Positions 17,919 through 27,223 are shown, counted from the first letter of the stretch. The stretch is DNA of 64,000 nucleotides from Bifidobacterium mellis (GCF_000967265.1 NZ_KQ033885.1:409552-473551), one strand, 5' to 3'. The notes: a model not told the origin generated them from the sequence alone. Program-made: numbers and translations.

Positions 17919-18956
17919 ATGATGAGCAAGGATGCACAGATGACCGTAACCGACGAGGAACGTGAACTGTTGGAGGGATGGACCGAGGTCGACGGGGACC
18001 TGGATGGTTGCAGTCCCGATATGGTTCGGGCCGTCCTGGGCTCCCGGCTGACCTTCGGGCGCATGGATGCTCCCCGTTCCCGTCACTGGCAGGTGCCCGA
18101 GGGGGTGGACTGCTTCAACGACATCGCCTATGTGGACGATGGTTTGCGAGCCCACAAGCTGGATCTCTACCTGCCTCATGATGTACTGCTGCGCAACGGC
18201 AGGGTTACCCCGGTCTACATCGACATCCACGGCGGCGGGTTCATGTACGGCTACAAGGAGCTCAACCGGAACTTCTGCACCCACCTGGCACAGCGCGGCT
18301 TTGCGGTCTTCTCGGTCAACTACCGGCTGATACCCAGCACGGACTTCATGGGGCAGCTGTCTGACGTGCTGACGGCCCTGACCTGGATCAAGAACCACCT
18401 GGACGAGTATCCGGTTTCGTCCGACCGGATCTTTCTGACGGGAGACTCGGCCGGAGGCACCCTGGCGCTCTATATGCTGGCTGTGGAGTCCGATGGCCAA
18501 TTCGCGCAGAGGCTGGGGCTGAAGCCTGCCGGGCTGCGGCCCAGGGGCGCTGCCTTCGTCTCAGGCCTGTTCGATCTGACTCCTTACTTATCGGTGGATC
18601 CGGAAGACTCCCATTCAACTGGATCTGCCACCAATGCCCTGGCCATGGTTGCCCCATCCTTCTTCAGAAGCTTCGTGCAGGCTGGGGATGACCAGGTGGC
18701 CGACCTGACGACCATGGTCGACATGGTCCACCTGCCGCCGGTCTTTCTGAACACCAGCGCCGACGACTTTCTGCAGGGTGACGCGCTCAAGATGGCCGGG
18801 ATTCTGTGCGGGAAGGGCCGCGACTTCGAGCTGCACGACCTGAGGCCCAACCGCCTGCAGACCCTGGGACACGTCTATCCGGTGGCCATGACCTGGCTGG
18901 AGGAGAGCCGACAGGCCCTGGACCGGATCCACGATTTCTCCTACGACCTGATTTGA
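17919..18956 (+). CDS. Alpha/beta hydrolase fold-3 esterase
   Basis: A 345-residue esterase of the hormone-sensitive-lipase group. The oxyanion motif is HGGGF (104-108) and the nucleophile elbow is GDSAGG with S177. The acid is probably the Asp of TSADDFLQGD and the base the His of LGHVYPV. No signal peptide, so it is cytoplasmic. Such enzymes hydrolyse short-chain esters or acetylated sugars or aromatics; the natural substrate is unknown. ATG at 17919 or 17922; GAGGG precedes both. Confidence 0.85.
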   Translation: MMSKDAQMTVTDEERELLEGWTEVDGDLDGCSPDMVRAVLGSRLTFGRMDAPRSRHWQVPEGVDCFNDIAYVDDGLRAHKLDLYLPHDVLLRNGRVTPVYIDIHGGGFMYGYKELNRNFCTHLAQRGFAVFSVNYRLIPSTDFMGQLSDVLTALTWIKNHLDEYPVSSDRIFLTGDSAGGTLALYMLAVESDGQFAQRLGLKPAGLRPRGAAFVSGLFDLTPYLSVDPEDSHSTGSATNALAMVAPSFFRSFVQAGDDQVADLTTMVDMVHLPPVFLNTSADDFLQGDALKMAGILCGKGRDFELHDLRPNRLQTLGHVYPVAMTWLEESRQALDRIHDFSYDLI

Positions 18957-19069
18957 GCCTCCATGCGCGCCCGGTTCATCCGTTCGCTGGCTATGATGAG
19001 AGGAGAAAGGTGGGCACCGATGGCGCAAGGCCCCCGGTGTCTGCATCGCCGCTTACAGAGGAGTGATTC

Positions 19070-19273
19070 ATGGACGAGAAGACCTTGGTAGAGAAGCTGA
19101 GCAACCTGGAGACCATCGACCAGCTGGTTGACCTGTCCAAGGAGATCGGCCAGCCCCTGTCATACAACGACGCGGACCAGCTTTTCGGCAGGATCAACCA
19201 GTGCAAGAATGATGTCGCACAGCTGGGCGGCGACACCATCGCCAAGCTGGCCAAGCAGGTCTTCAACATCTGA
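19070..19273 (+). CDS. Small protein of 67 residues, unknown
   Basis: An acidic helical protein with a clear GAGGAGTGATTC ribosome binding site. Its central stretch VDLSKEIGQPLSYNDADQLFGRI resembles, in spacing only, the helical leader region of Nif11-type or similar peptide precursors. There is no Gly-Gly cleavage site, no cysteine-rich core and no maturation enzyme nearby, so I do not call it a peptide natural product precursor. It stands alone, with a terminator after it. Confidence 0.6.
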   Translation: MDEKTLVEKLSNLETIDQLVDLSKEIGQPLSYNDADQLFGRINQCKNDVAQLGGDTIAKLAKQVFNI

Positions 19274-19303
19274 GGCATCAGAATCTGAGTTATCGGATTC
19301 CAT

Positions 19304-19333
19304 GAGGGCGGGCCTGTATCCGGTTCCGCCCTC
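19304..19333. terminator. Terminator between the small gene and the sugar porter
   Basis: GAGGGCGG pairs with CCGCCCTC around a 14-base loop, followed by TTCTT on the plus strand. The genes converge here, so it may work in both directions. Confidence 0.8.
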
Positions 19334-19348
19334 TTCTTATACTCGGTT

Positions 19349-20719
19349 TCATGCCCGGGCCCGGGCCTCCTGCTCGATCTGGGCCAGGCTCTTGCCTCGG
19401 GTCTCGGGCACCATGACCCAGGCGAACACCAGGGCGCACACATTGATCAGGGCGAAGAGCAGGTAGGTGCCGGTTCCGCCCAGTCGGGCCAGCAGGGTGG
19501 GGAAGACCAGGGAGAGGCCGAAGTTGGTCAGGTTCATGGCCACGTTGGCGTAGCCCATGCCATGGCTCTTGACCTGCTGGGGGAAGATCTCGGACAGGAG
19601 CAGCCAGGTGACCGGGGCCACCAGGCCCTGGACGAAGACCACGTAGATCATCATCATGCCGATCATGATCCAGGCGGCAGTCCGTGACCCGCTGCCCAGG
19701 GCGCCGACGAACCGGTAGCAGACCCCGATGGCCGTCAGAAAGATGATGGTGCCTGCAAGTCCCACAGCCAGAATGGCGCGGCGGTCGAAGCGGTCGATCA
19801 GTCCCAACCCTCCGATGATGGCCGCTATGGCGGAGACCAGGATGACGGGCACGGTGGCCACCATGGACAGGGAGGGGTCGAAGCCCAGGGTGTCGGTGAA
19901 GATGGTCGGTGCGTAGTAGTTGACGATGTTCAGCCCGGTCAGCTGGTTGATCATGGCCACGCCGATGCCCACGATCAGCACCCGTCGGAGCCAGGGGGCC
20001 TTGAAGCCGGCGGTCTTCGCGCTCGCCGGATGCGACAGCTCCTGCATGGTCACCCGGGCCTCTGCCTTGTCGCGGGTGGATTCCAGGAAGACTGCTGCCT
20101 GGTCCGATTGGCCACGGCGGATCAGGTGGGCCGGGCTGTCATGCAGGAAGCAGGCCAGCAGGGCCAGCAGGATGGCCGGAGGCACCAGGGCCCAGAGCAT
20201 GGTCCGCCAGTCGGCACCCATCCGGTCCAGGATGGCGTTGACGCTGACGGCCAGCAGCTGCCAGACCACGATCATGACCGAGTTGACCGAAACCACCCGT
20301 CCGCGTTCCTCCGTGCCGACCATATCGGCCAGGTAGATGGGTACGATGGTGGAGGTCATGCCGATTCCAGCCCCGATGATCAATCTTCCCAGACCAAGCA
20401 GGATCAGGCTGGGGGCCAGGGCGCTCAGCAGGGCTCCAGGGATGGCCAACAGGGCGCCGGTCAGGATGATGCGCTTGGGACCGAAGCGGTCGTTGAACCT
20501 TCCTGCCAGGTAGGATCCCAACGCGGCACCTATCAGCAGGGCTGAGGTGACCATGCCCTGTTCGCCGGCCGTCAGGTGTCCACCCGGGCCGGAGCCCAGG
20601 TTCATGCCGATCAGCGCGCCGGAGATGACGGTCAGGGTGTAGCCGTAGAGGCCGCCGGCCAGCACGCCCAGGGCGGTCATCAGTTGCAGATTGCGCCGCC
20701 GTCCTTGAATTGCAGCCAT
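19349..20719 (-). CDS. MFS sugar porter
   Basis: A 456-residue, 12-segment major facilitator of the sugar porter family. Signs are the loop motif RFNDRFGPKR (the family D-R-x-G-R/K element), EERGRV after segment 4, SPAHLIRRGQ (a PESPR-like motif after segment 6) and PETRGKS at the C-terminus. It imports a sugar or polyol with protons. GAAAGGGGAGCCC precedes the ATG. Substrate not predictable; its divergent neighbour is a nucleoside hydrolase. Confidence 0.88.
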   Translation of the reverse strand: MAAIQGRRRNLQLMTALGVLAGGLYGYTLTVISGALIGMNLGSGPGGHLTAGEQGMVTSALLIGAALGSYLAGRFNDRFGPKRIILTGALLAIPGALLSALAPSLILLGLGRLIIGAGIGMTSTIVPIYLADMVGTEERGRVVSVNSVMIVVWQLLAVSVNAILDRMGADWRTMLWALVPPAILLALLACFLHDSPAHLIRRGQSDQAAVFLESTRDKAEARVTMQELSHPASAKTAGFKAPWLRRVLIVGIGVAMINQLTGLNIVNYYAPTIFTDTLGFDPSLSMVATVPVILVSAIAAIIGGLGLIDRFDRRAILAVGLAGTIIFLTAIGVCYRFVGALGSGSRTAAWIMIGMMMIYVVFVQGLVAPVTWLLLSEIFPQQVKSHGMGYANVAMNLTNFGLSLVFPTLLARLGGTGTYLLFALINVCALVFAWVMVPETRGKSLAQIEQEARARA

Positions 20720-21040
20720 GGGCTCCCCTTTCGCCAGATCATCCGGGCTTAATCAGGGTAATCATAGGCATCTGGGGGAGTGGCCCGTCGGTCCGGCTCG
20801 CCATTGTGGATAGTGGAATCAGCCGGAGAACCAGCTGCTGGATTCGCTATCCGGATTCGTCATCCGGGCCCTGGTTGCGGGCGATATGAACATTTGAGGA
20901 CATTGTCCACGACTTGCGCATGTCATAGGGGAGCGAAACCGCTCGATTTCGCATATGATAAACAAGCATCCACCACAAGGACATCGTGGATGCATACGGC
21001 CATGGTTCCATACAGCCATGGCGATGAAAGGAAACATTGT
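20720..21040. promoter_or_regulatory. Divergent intergenic region with leader hairpins
   Basis: This gap of about 320 bases sits between the sugar porter (minus) and the nucleoside hydrolase (plus). On the plus side TATGAT at about 20954 is a candidate -10. Downstream of it GCATCCAC (20966-20973) pairs perfectly with GTGGATGC (20986-20993). A second palindrome, GCCATGG with CCATGGC, lies just before the ribosome binding site. These could form a structured 5' leader. Confidence 0.4.
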
Positions 21041-21997
21041 ATGCGTAAGCTGATTCTCGATCTGGACACTGGTGTCGACGACACTCTGGCTATCTCCTAT
21101 GCCCTGGGCAGCCCCGAAGTTGAGCTGATCGGCATAACCGGCACCTATGGCAACGTGCTCCTGGAGCAGGGCATCCGCAACGATCTGGCCATCACCGACC
21201 TGCTGGGTCATCCTGAGGTCAAGGTCTACCCGGGCCTGTCCCACGCCTGTAAGGCGGACTCCTTCGAGGTGCTGCCCGTCTCCGCCTTCATCCACGGCGA
21301 GAACGGCATCGGCGACGTGGCCATCCCCGACTCGGACCGCAAGGCTGAGACGGAGTCGGCCGTGGACTTCATCATCGATGCGGTCAACACCTACGGCAAG
21401 GATCTGGTCTACGTGCCCACTGGCCCCATGACCAACATTGCCGCCGCCCTGGCCAAGGAGCCTGACATCGCCCAGCGCATAGGCTCCATTGTGCTCATGG
21501 GCGGGGCCCTGACCGTGCCGGGCAATGTGGACGCCTGGCAGGAAGCCAACATCTCCCAGGACCCGGACGCGGCCGATGCGCTCTTCCGCTCCGGCGCTCC
21601 CGTGACCATGGTCGGCCTGGACGTGACCCTGCAGACCCTGCTGACCTACAAGGAGACCGCCCGCTGGCGGCAGCTGGGCACTGCGGCAGGCAACTTCCTG
21701 GCGGACATGACCGACTTCTACATCAAGGCCTACGAGACCACCTCGCCCCATCTGGGTGGTTGCGGCCTGCACGATCCGCTGGCCGTGGGCGTGGCCGTGG
21801 ATCCGACCCTGGTCACCACCCTGCCCATCAATATGAAGGTGGAGACCGAAGGCGCCACTCGCGGGCGTACCATCGGGGACGAGCAGCGGCTCAACGACCC
21901 GAACAAGACCGTGCGCGTAGCCGTCGGCGTGGATGTGCCCCGCTTCCTGGACGAGTTCATGACCCGGATCACCAGGCTGGCCTCCCAGGCCGACTGA
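21041..21997 (+). CDS. Inosine-uridine preferring nucleoside hydrolase
   Basis: It hydrolyses ribonucleosides to base and ribose. The calcium-binding N-terminal motif is DLDTGVDD (7-14). Other family features are PTGPMTNIAAAL, the VLMGGAL strand and the GLHDPLAVG segment with the catalytic-site histidine. 318 residues, the normal length. The frame is open far upstream, but GAAAGGAAACATTGT before 21041 decides the start. The MFS gene 51 bases downstream is probably in the same operon and may carry nucleosides or the products. Confidence 0.92.
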   Translation: MRKLILDLDTGVDDTLAISYALGSPEVELIGITGTYGNVLLEQGIRNDLAITDLLGHPEVKVYPGLSHACKADSFEVLPVSAFIHGENGIGDVAIPDSDRKAETESAVDFIIDAVNTYGKDLVYVPTGPMTNIAAALAKEPDIAQRIGSIVLMGGALTVPGNVDAWQEANISQDPDAADALFRSGAPVTMVGLDVTLQTLLTYKETARWRQLGTAAGNFLADMTDFYIKAYETTSPHLGGCGLHDPLAVGVAVDPTLVTTLPINMKVETEGATRGRTIGDEQRLNDPNKTVRVAVGVDVPRFLDEFMTRITRLASQAD

Positions 21998-22048
21998 GGT
22001 CCTCCATCCCCGGCAAGTTCACGCAAAAGAAAGAGAATTGAAGACATT

Positions 22049-23437
22049 ATGTCCGAAAAGCAATCCACCGAGGATTCGACAGCCGTACGATCGCTGATCC
22101 TGCTGCTGATCACCTTCGTCCTGGGCACCCTGTGCCTGCAGGGCTTCAACCTGGTCTTCCAGCAGGTCGGCAAGGATGCCGGCGCCCCCGACCAGGCCTC
22201 GCTGATCACGGCCCTACCCAGCATCGTCCTGGGCATCGTCTGCTTCATCTACGGGTCCCTGGGTGACTTCGTATCCCTGCGCAAGCTGGTCACCTTCGGC
22301 CTGTGCATACTGTTCATCGGGTCCGTGTACGGATACGTGGCCAACACGATCATGGCCCCCAACATCTGGAATGTGATCGCGGCCCGGCTGCTGCAGACCG
22401 CCGGCGAACAGGTGGCTGGCTCGGCCTACCTGGTCGTGGCCACCAAGTACCTCAAGCCCTCCCTGAAGGTGATCTTCTTCGGCATCTTCACGGCAGGCTA
22501 CCAGGTGTCTGCAGCCATCGGCATCTTCGCCGCCGGCCTGCTCAGCTCCATAGCCTGGCAGTACCTCTTCCTGATTCCCGCGGTCACCATCATCTTCCTG
22601 CCCATCCTGCTCAAGAGCCTGCCCACCGGCGGCGGCAACGGCGAGAAGGTGGACTGGCTGGGCTTCGTCATCTTCGGACTGGCCACGGCCCTGCTGACCC
22701 TCTTCTTCTCGTACACGGCCTGGTGGCTGCTGGCGGCCTCCGCTGTCTGCTACCTGATCTTCGCCGTGTACATCAGCCGGGCCCGGAGCCCCTTCATCAC
22801 CCCGGACTTCTTCCGCAACAAGCGCTGGCTGATGGGTATCGGGCTGATCCTGATCTTCTACTTCATGAACTACTGCATGTCGCCCATCTTCAACGCCATC
22901 GGGCGTGACGTCTACAAGGTGTCGACCACCACGGTCTCCCTGCATGTGGTCTGGGCCTTCCTGGTGGCCGCCGTGCTGGGCACCACCTCGGGCGCCATCG
23001 TGGACAGGATCGGACGCAAGCCCGCCATCATCATCGCCGCCTGCCTGATGATCCTTGGTTTCGCAGGGACGGCCCTGGTGGTCAATTCCGGCCTGCTGGC
23101 CCTGACGCTGACTGCCTGCGTCTACTATGCCGGGGTCGGACTGATGTATTCGCCCATCGTCTCCACCGTGCTTGACACCCTTCCACAGGATCAGTCGGGC
23201 CGCGGCGTGGGCATGAACGATCTGGTCATGAACGTGACCGGATCCATCGGCATCGCCATCATCGGCGGCCTGATGGGCAAGCCCAGCCTGGAGGGTTTCA
23301 GCATCATGGGAGCCACCGGGCCGGCCGCCAACTACAGCAACCTGCTGCTGATCGGAGCTGCCGTGTCCCTGCTGGGCCTGGTTGTGTATTTGGTCTGCAA
23401 GAAGACCATCTACGCCACGACTGCCGACCAGCAGTAG
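22049..23437 (+). CDS. MFS transporter, 14-segment DHA2-like
   Basis: A 462-residue major facilitator with about 14 hydrophobic segments and the motif-C-like stretch ARLLQTAGEQVAGSAY of proton antiporters. DHA2 members usually export drugs. Its place behind a nucleoside hydrolase suggests a role with nucleosides, bases or pentoses, which is an inference from position only. The ribosome binding site is weak, so translation may depend on the upstream gene. Confidence 0.8.
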   Translation: MSEKQSTEDSTAVRSLILLLITFVLGTLCLQGFNLVFQQVGKDAGAPDQASLITALPSIVLGIVCFIYGSLGDFVSLRKLVTFGLCILFIGSVYGYVANTIMAPNIWNVIAARLLQTAGEQVAGSAYLVVATKYLKPSLKVIFFGIFTAGYQVSAAIGIFAAGLLSSIAWQYLFLIPAVTIIFLPILLKSLPTGGGNGEKVDWLGFVIFGLATALLTLFFSYTAWWLLAASAVCYLIFAVYISRARSPFITPDFFRNKRWLMGIGLILIFYFMNYCMSPIFNAIGRDVYKVSTTTVSLHVVWAFLVAAVLGTTSGAIVDRIGRKPAIIIAACLMILGFAGTALVVNSGLLALTLTACVYYAGVGLMYSPIVSTVLDTLPQDQSGRGVGMNDLVMNVTGSIGIAIIGGLMGKPSLEGFSIMGATGPAANYSNLLLIGAAVSLLGLVVYLVCKKTIYATTADQQ

Positions 23438-23446
23438 AACAGTTGT

Positions 23447-23507
23447 AGTCGACCGTCCGAGCTGGATAAGAGGAGTCGCTTCCTCTGTTCCGTTCGGGCG
23501 GTCGACT
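23447..23507 (+). terminator. Long imperfect hairpin after the MFS gene
   Basis: AGTCGACCGTCCGA pairs imperfectly with TTCGGGCGGTCGACT, enclosing a smaller hairpin AGAGGA/TCCTCT. No long T-run follows. It is the likely end of the nucleoside hydrolase operon. Confidence 0.6.
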
Positions 23508-23579
23508 GATTGTGTGGTGGGGGCGCGGGAGGGAGTGTCGGCTCTCTTGGGGGTTTGGGCCTTAAGTGACACTTTTCCT

Positions 23580-23610
23580 CCCTGCCCCCTATATGGGCCG
23601 GGGCGGGGGG
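23580..23610 (-). terminator. Terminator of surface-protein gene 1
   Basis: Just beyond the stop codon of the minus-strand gene, CCCTGCCCC pairs with GGGGCGGGG; on the minus strand GGAAAAG follows. It is unlike the GGGTGGC-type terminator shared by the other five family members. Confidence 0.55.
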
Positions 23611-23635
23611 ATTGATACGCGCCCCAGGCCTTTTC

Positions 23636-26600
23636 TTACTCGTGAGAAGCGTGAAGCAGTTGGCGTGTTTCCCTCCGGTGGCGGCAGGATGCCAGCACCC
23701 CACCCATGCCGGTCATGCCGGTGGCCAGGGCCAGCAGGATGCCTTCCCCTCCGGCGCGGGGAAGCACGCCTGCGGGCAGGTACGTGTATCTGAGGGAGGT
23801 GTCGGTCAGGGTGATTCCTGTGCCACCCATCGTGTAGTCCACGCTGACCGTGACCGTGCCCGGCAAATGTGCGGGCGTGGTCACGGTGACGCTGCTGCCG
23901 TCGCCGCGCGTCAGGTCTGATGCGGGGGTCTGGTCGAATCTGACGCCGGTGATCACCAGAGCCAGGTTGAACGACACCGGCACAGGAGCCGACTTGTTGT
24001 TTGTGCTGTTGTTGCCGAGCTGGCCAGCGCTGTTGTCTCCCCATGCCCAGGCGTTGCCGTCGCTGCCCACGGCCAGCGAATGAGTGTATCCGGCGCTGAC
24101 TTGCACGGCTTGCAGTCCTTTGCTCGTGTCGGTGGGGCTGGCGGGGTCGCGCACGCGCATAGGAACAGGATTCGCGTCACTGGTCCCGCTGGCGGTGTTG
24201 TTGTCGAGCTGGCCATAGGTGTTGGATCCCCATGCCCAGGCGTTGCCGTCGCTGCCCAGGGCCAGGGAATGATCGCCTCCGGCGCTGACCTGCAGGTAGG
24301 TGAAGTCCGCTGGCAGGTCCGGGTACGTGCTGCGGTCGGGCGTCTTCACCCTGACCGGCGCATGCCGCTCGCTGGTTGTCCCGTCGCCGAGCTGGCCATG
24401 GCTGTTGTTTCCCCAGGCGTAGGCGTTGCCGTCGCTGCCCAGGGCCAGGGAATAAGAGTATCCGGCGCTGACCTGCAGGTAGGTGAAATCCTTGGGTAGG
24501 TCCGGGTACGTGCTGCGGTCGGGCGTCTTCACCCTGACCGGCGCATGCCGCTCGCTGGTTGTCCCGTCACCGAGCCGGCCATTGTCGTTCCGTCCCCAGG
24601 CGTAAACGTTGCCGTCGCTGCCCAGGGCGAGCGAATGATCGCCTCCGGCGCTGACCTGCAGGTAGGTGAAGTCCGCTGGCAGGTCCGGGTACGTGCTGCG
24701 GTCGGACGTCTTCACCCTGACCGGCGTGGTCTGTCTGGTGCTTGTCGTCCCGTCGCCGAGCGCGCCAATGAAGTTGTATCCCCAGGCGTAAACGTTGCCG
24801 TCGCTGCCCAGGGCCAGGGAATGCTGGCCTCCGGCGCTGACCTGCAGGTAGGTGAAGTCCGCTGGCAGGTCCGGGTACGTGCTGCGGTCGGGCGTCTTCA
24901 CCCTGACCGGCGCATGCCGCTCGGTGGTTGTCCCGTCACCGAGCTGGCCCCAGTAGTTCCATCCCCAGGCGTAGGCGTTGCCGTCGCTGCCCACGGCCAG
25001 GGAATAATCGCCTCCGGCGCTGACCTGCAGGTAGGTGAAGTCCGCTGGCAGGTCCGGGTACGTGCTGCGGTCGGGCGTCCTCACCATGACCGGCGTAGAC
25101 CGGTGGCTGCGGCCTGTCCCGTCGCCGAGCTGGCCATAGTAGTTGCCTCCCCAGGCGTAGGCGTTGCCGTCGCTGCCCACCGCCAAGGAAAAACCAGCGT
25201 ATGTTGATCCGCTGACTTGGCTGAACCTGATGCCCCGGCTGGCGCTGTCTGGCGGGGTGATGGTGGTGGATTCCCTGCCCAGCTGGCTGCCCTTGTCCGG
25301 GCTGATGCTCCACGTGCTGTTCCGGCTTGCCGGCGTCCACTTGGCGGTCAGGGTCAGATTCTTGGTGACGGGCTTGCTGAAGTCGTAGGCGACCTCGCCG
25401 GTGAACCATCCGTCGAACAGGAAGCCTTGGCGCGTAGGGTCGGGGGAGGGCCGCTTCACCCTGCCGTTGGTGGTGGGGAAATGCTGGTCTGCTGGTTCGG
25501 GTTTTCCTCCGCCCGTGTTGAATCGGACCGTGAGCGTGGATCTTGGTTCCGTGCCTCGTGTCAGCGGCTGGTCGACCGTGTACTTCAGGCTCTTGGTGAA
25601 GGGCTGGCCGTCCTGACTACCTGTGATGAGAATGGCGGCTGGCCCCGGCTTGTGTGCGGGCATGTCCGCCTGCCATGAGCCGTTGTTCCTGGTGAGTTTA
25701 AGCGGCTGGCTGTCCATGCTGGCTGATTCCAAGGTGGATTCTATGATGGTGTTGATTCTTACTGGCTGGCCGGGCTGGCCCTGCCCGTCCAGGCTCCACC
25801 TGTAGATGCCGCCCTGCCTGTCCCAGGCGGTGATCCTGCTGCCGATGCGAACCGCTTGCATGTAGCGTTGGTTCTCTTTATTCGCACTGGTGGGTGTTTC
25901 GCCGGGCTTCCAGGCCCAGATATGGCCGTCCTTGTCCACGATGAGGGCCTGGCTGTCGTTGGTGGTGATCCGGCTGGCTTTCATGCTTTTTGGCAGGCTG
26001 AAAGCTGTGATGCTGGTTGTGCTGTCGGCCAGGTGATGGGTATGACCGTCTGTGTCCAGCAGGAGGAATCCCTGGTTGAGGGCTTGGACTTGGACGATGC
26101 GCATGCCCGGGTCCTGCTTGATGCGTTCTGGTTTGGCTTTCCCGGTGTTGATCGTCTCCAAGGTCCAGGCTTGTCCGTCCGCGTCCACGATGAGGGCCTG
26201 GATGCCGGAGGCGACGGCGGTGACGGCCTGCGCCTGCCCGGGCAGGCTGAACGACGTGGCCCGCTCAGTGGATTTCGGATCTTGGCCGGCCTGGTGGCTG
26301 TGGATTCGGCCCTGCCGGTCCACGGCCAGCAGCAGGTCTCCGTTCATGCTGATGCTGGTGAACCCGACATCCTGTCCGGTGTCGAAGAGCGTAGGCGCGG
26401 GCTGCTGGTTGTCCCAGGTGTATATGTGCTGGTCGGATCCGAGTGCTGCCTGCAGGTGGCTGCCGGCTGTGGCCTGCTGGTAGTGGAACCCTTCGTGAGC
26501 CTGGGCGGGGAAAGGAACCTGTTTGGGTGTGTGGTCCTGCGTCCAGGTGTGGATGCGGCCGTTGCCTGTCAGGCCGATAACCTGCTCTCCTGCGGTATGG

Positions 26601-27223
26601 ACGTTGACATAGTAAGGCTCCTGCAGGCTGGGCGGCTTGATGGTTAGCCTAGTGCCGGTGGCGGGCCCGTGCTCCGGGCTCAGCGTCCAGTCCGTGGTTT
26701 TCGACCAGTGTGCTTTCAGGGTGGTGTCCTGGAGGATGGGGGTCTGGAAGTCGTAGGGCTGGCCGTCACGTGTCCACCCGTCGAACCGGAAGCCGGGACG
26801 TTGCGGGTTCTGCTGCGGGGGAGTGGCGAGGGTGCCGGTTTTCACAGTTGATTGGGTAGGCGTGTTGCCGTCGGCCGGGTCGAAGTTCACCACATGCGAA
26901 GTTTGATCAGCGGTATCGGACGGCTTGGTTGAAGTGAATCCTGTGTTGTCGGGTGTTCCCGTCGTCGATGACGGGGTGTTTGGGCTTGCTGTTGGACTTA
27001 ATGATGTGGTGGCTTGTATTGGCGAGGGTGAGGGCAGTGGAGTGCTGGTTGTGCTGCCGGGGGGGATGCCGGGGGGTTGTTCAGCTGTGTGGGGGGTCTG
27101 ACGACCCCACTCGATGAATGGGGGAGCGTCCGCGTCGGCGGTCGCGGTGCCCAGGCCTGCCAGCAGGCCCAGCAGGAGGATCGTCGTCGCCGAGGCGCGA
27201 CGCAGACGGGTACCCAGATGCAT
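23636..27223 (-). CDS. Surface protein 1: twin RCC1 propellers, LPRAG anchor (locked on)
   Basis: 1195 residues. Signal peptide 1-31 (LLLGLLAGLGTATA). Pro/Ser/Thr linker to about 110. InlB-type repeat ending in FDGWTRDG...LKAHW. A first propeller of seven strongly diverged blades (HTWTQD, YTWDNQ, WAWKPG, YRWSLD). Second InlB-type repeat (FDGWFTGEVAYDFSKPV). Seven regular blades (YAWGGNYYGQLGDG type) of 61 residues. The last half of an IPT-like domain (GVRFDQTPASD) and LPRAG plus a hydrophobic stretch and CRHRR tail. I start at 27223 after GAAAGGTTGTCGGCTT. The linker begins WGRQTP, the same residues that follow the G run in surface protein 5, but without the run. Role: wall-anchored binding or adhesion, inferred. 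Confidence 0.88.
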   Translation of the reverse strand: MHLGTRLRRASATTILLLGLLAGLGTATADADAPPFIEWGRQTPHTAEQPPGIPPGSTTSTPLPSPSPIQATTSLSPTASPNTPSSTTGTPDNTGFTSTKPSDTADQTSHVVNFDPADGNTPTQSTVKTGTLATPPQQNPQRPGFRFDGWTRDGQPYDFQTPILQDTTLKAHWSKTTDWTLSPEHGPATGTRLTIKPPSLQEPYYVNVHTAGEQVIGLTGNGRIHTWTQDHTPKQVPFPAQAHEGFHYQQATAGSHLQAALGSDQHIYTWDNQQPAPTLFDTGQDVGFTSISMNGDLLLAVDRQGRIHSHQAGQDPKSTERATSFSLPGQAQAVTAVASGIQALIVDADGQAWTLETINTGKAKPERIKQDPGMRIVQVQALNQGFLLLDTDGHTHHLADSTTSITAFSLPKSMKASRITTNDSQALIVDKDGHIWAWKPGETPTSANKENQRYMQAVRIGSRITAWDRQGGIYRWSLDGQGQPGQPVRINTIIESTLESASMDSQPLKLTRNNGSWQADMPAHKPGPAAILITGSQDGQPFTKSLKYTVDQPLTRGTEPRSTLTVRFNTGGGKPEPADQHFPTTNGRVKRPSPDPTRQGFLFDGWFTGEVAYDFSKPVTKNLTLTAKWTPASRNSTWSISPDKGSQLGRESTTITPPDSASRGIRFSQVSGSTYAGFSLAVGSDGNAYAWGGNYYGQLGDGTGRSHRSTPVMVRTPDRSTYPDLPADFTYLQVSAGGDYSLAVGSDGNAYAWGWNYWGQLGDGTTTERHAPVRVKTPDRSTYPDLPADFTYLQVSAGGQHSLALGSDGNVYAWGYNFIGALGDGTTSTRQTTPVRVKTSDRSTYPDLPADFTYLQVSAGGDHSLALGSDGNVYAWGRNDNGRLGDGTTSERHAPVRVKTPDRSTYPDLPKDFTYLQVSAGYSYSLALGSDGNAYAWGNNSHGQLGDGTTSERHAPVRVKTPDRSTYPDLPADFTYLQVSAGGDHSLALGSDGNAWAWGSNTYGQLDNNTASGTSDANPVPMRVRDPASPTDTSKGLQAVQVSAGYTHSLAVGSDGNAWAWGDNSAGQLGNNSTNNKSAPVPVSFNLALVITGVRFDQTPASDLTRGDGSSVTVTTPAHLPGTVTVSVDYTMGGTGITLTDTSLRYTYLPAGVLPRAGGEGILLALATGMTGMGGVLASCRHRRETRQLLHASHE
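24235..25150 (-). repeat. Tandem 183-bp coding repeats in surface gene 1
   Basis: The block starting TGCAGGTAGGTGAA recurs at 24291, 24474, 24657, 24843 and 25026, spacings of 183, 183, 186 and 183 bases (61 or 62 codons). Copies are nearly identical, far closer than blades of the sister genes, which points to recent duplication or gene conversion. Each unit is one RCC1 blade. The block is a substrate for recombinational change of blade number. Confidence 0.9.

Noticed and set aside
17772-18500. N-terminal extension of the DUF4391-like gene
   Set aside because: This part is antisense to the esterase with its HGGGF and GDSAGG motifs. A good ribosome binding site stands before 17771.
19070-19273. 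Peptide natural product precursor
   Set aside because: No cleavage site, no core rich in Cys, Ser or Thr, and no modifying enzyme or dedicated exporter adjacent.
22214-23572. 452-codon open frame opposite the MFS gene
   Set aside because: Rich in Gly, Asp, Gln and His without domain or membrane pattern. It is a shadow of the 14-segment transporter.
24235-25150. CRISPR-like regular repeats
   Set aside because: Units of 183 bases are coding, in frame and encode RCC1 blades. There are no short palindromic repeats, unique spacers or cas genes.
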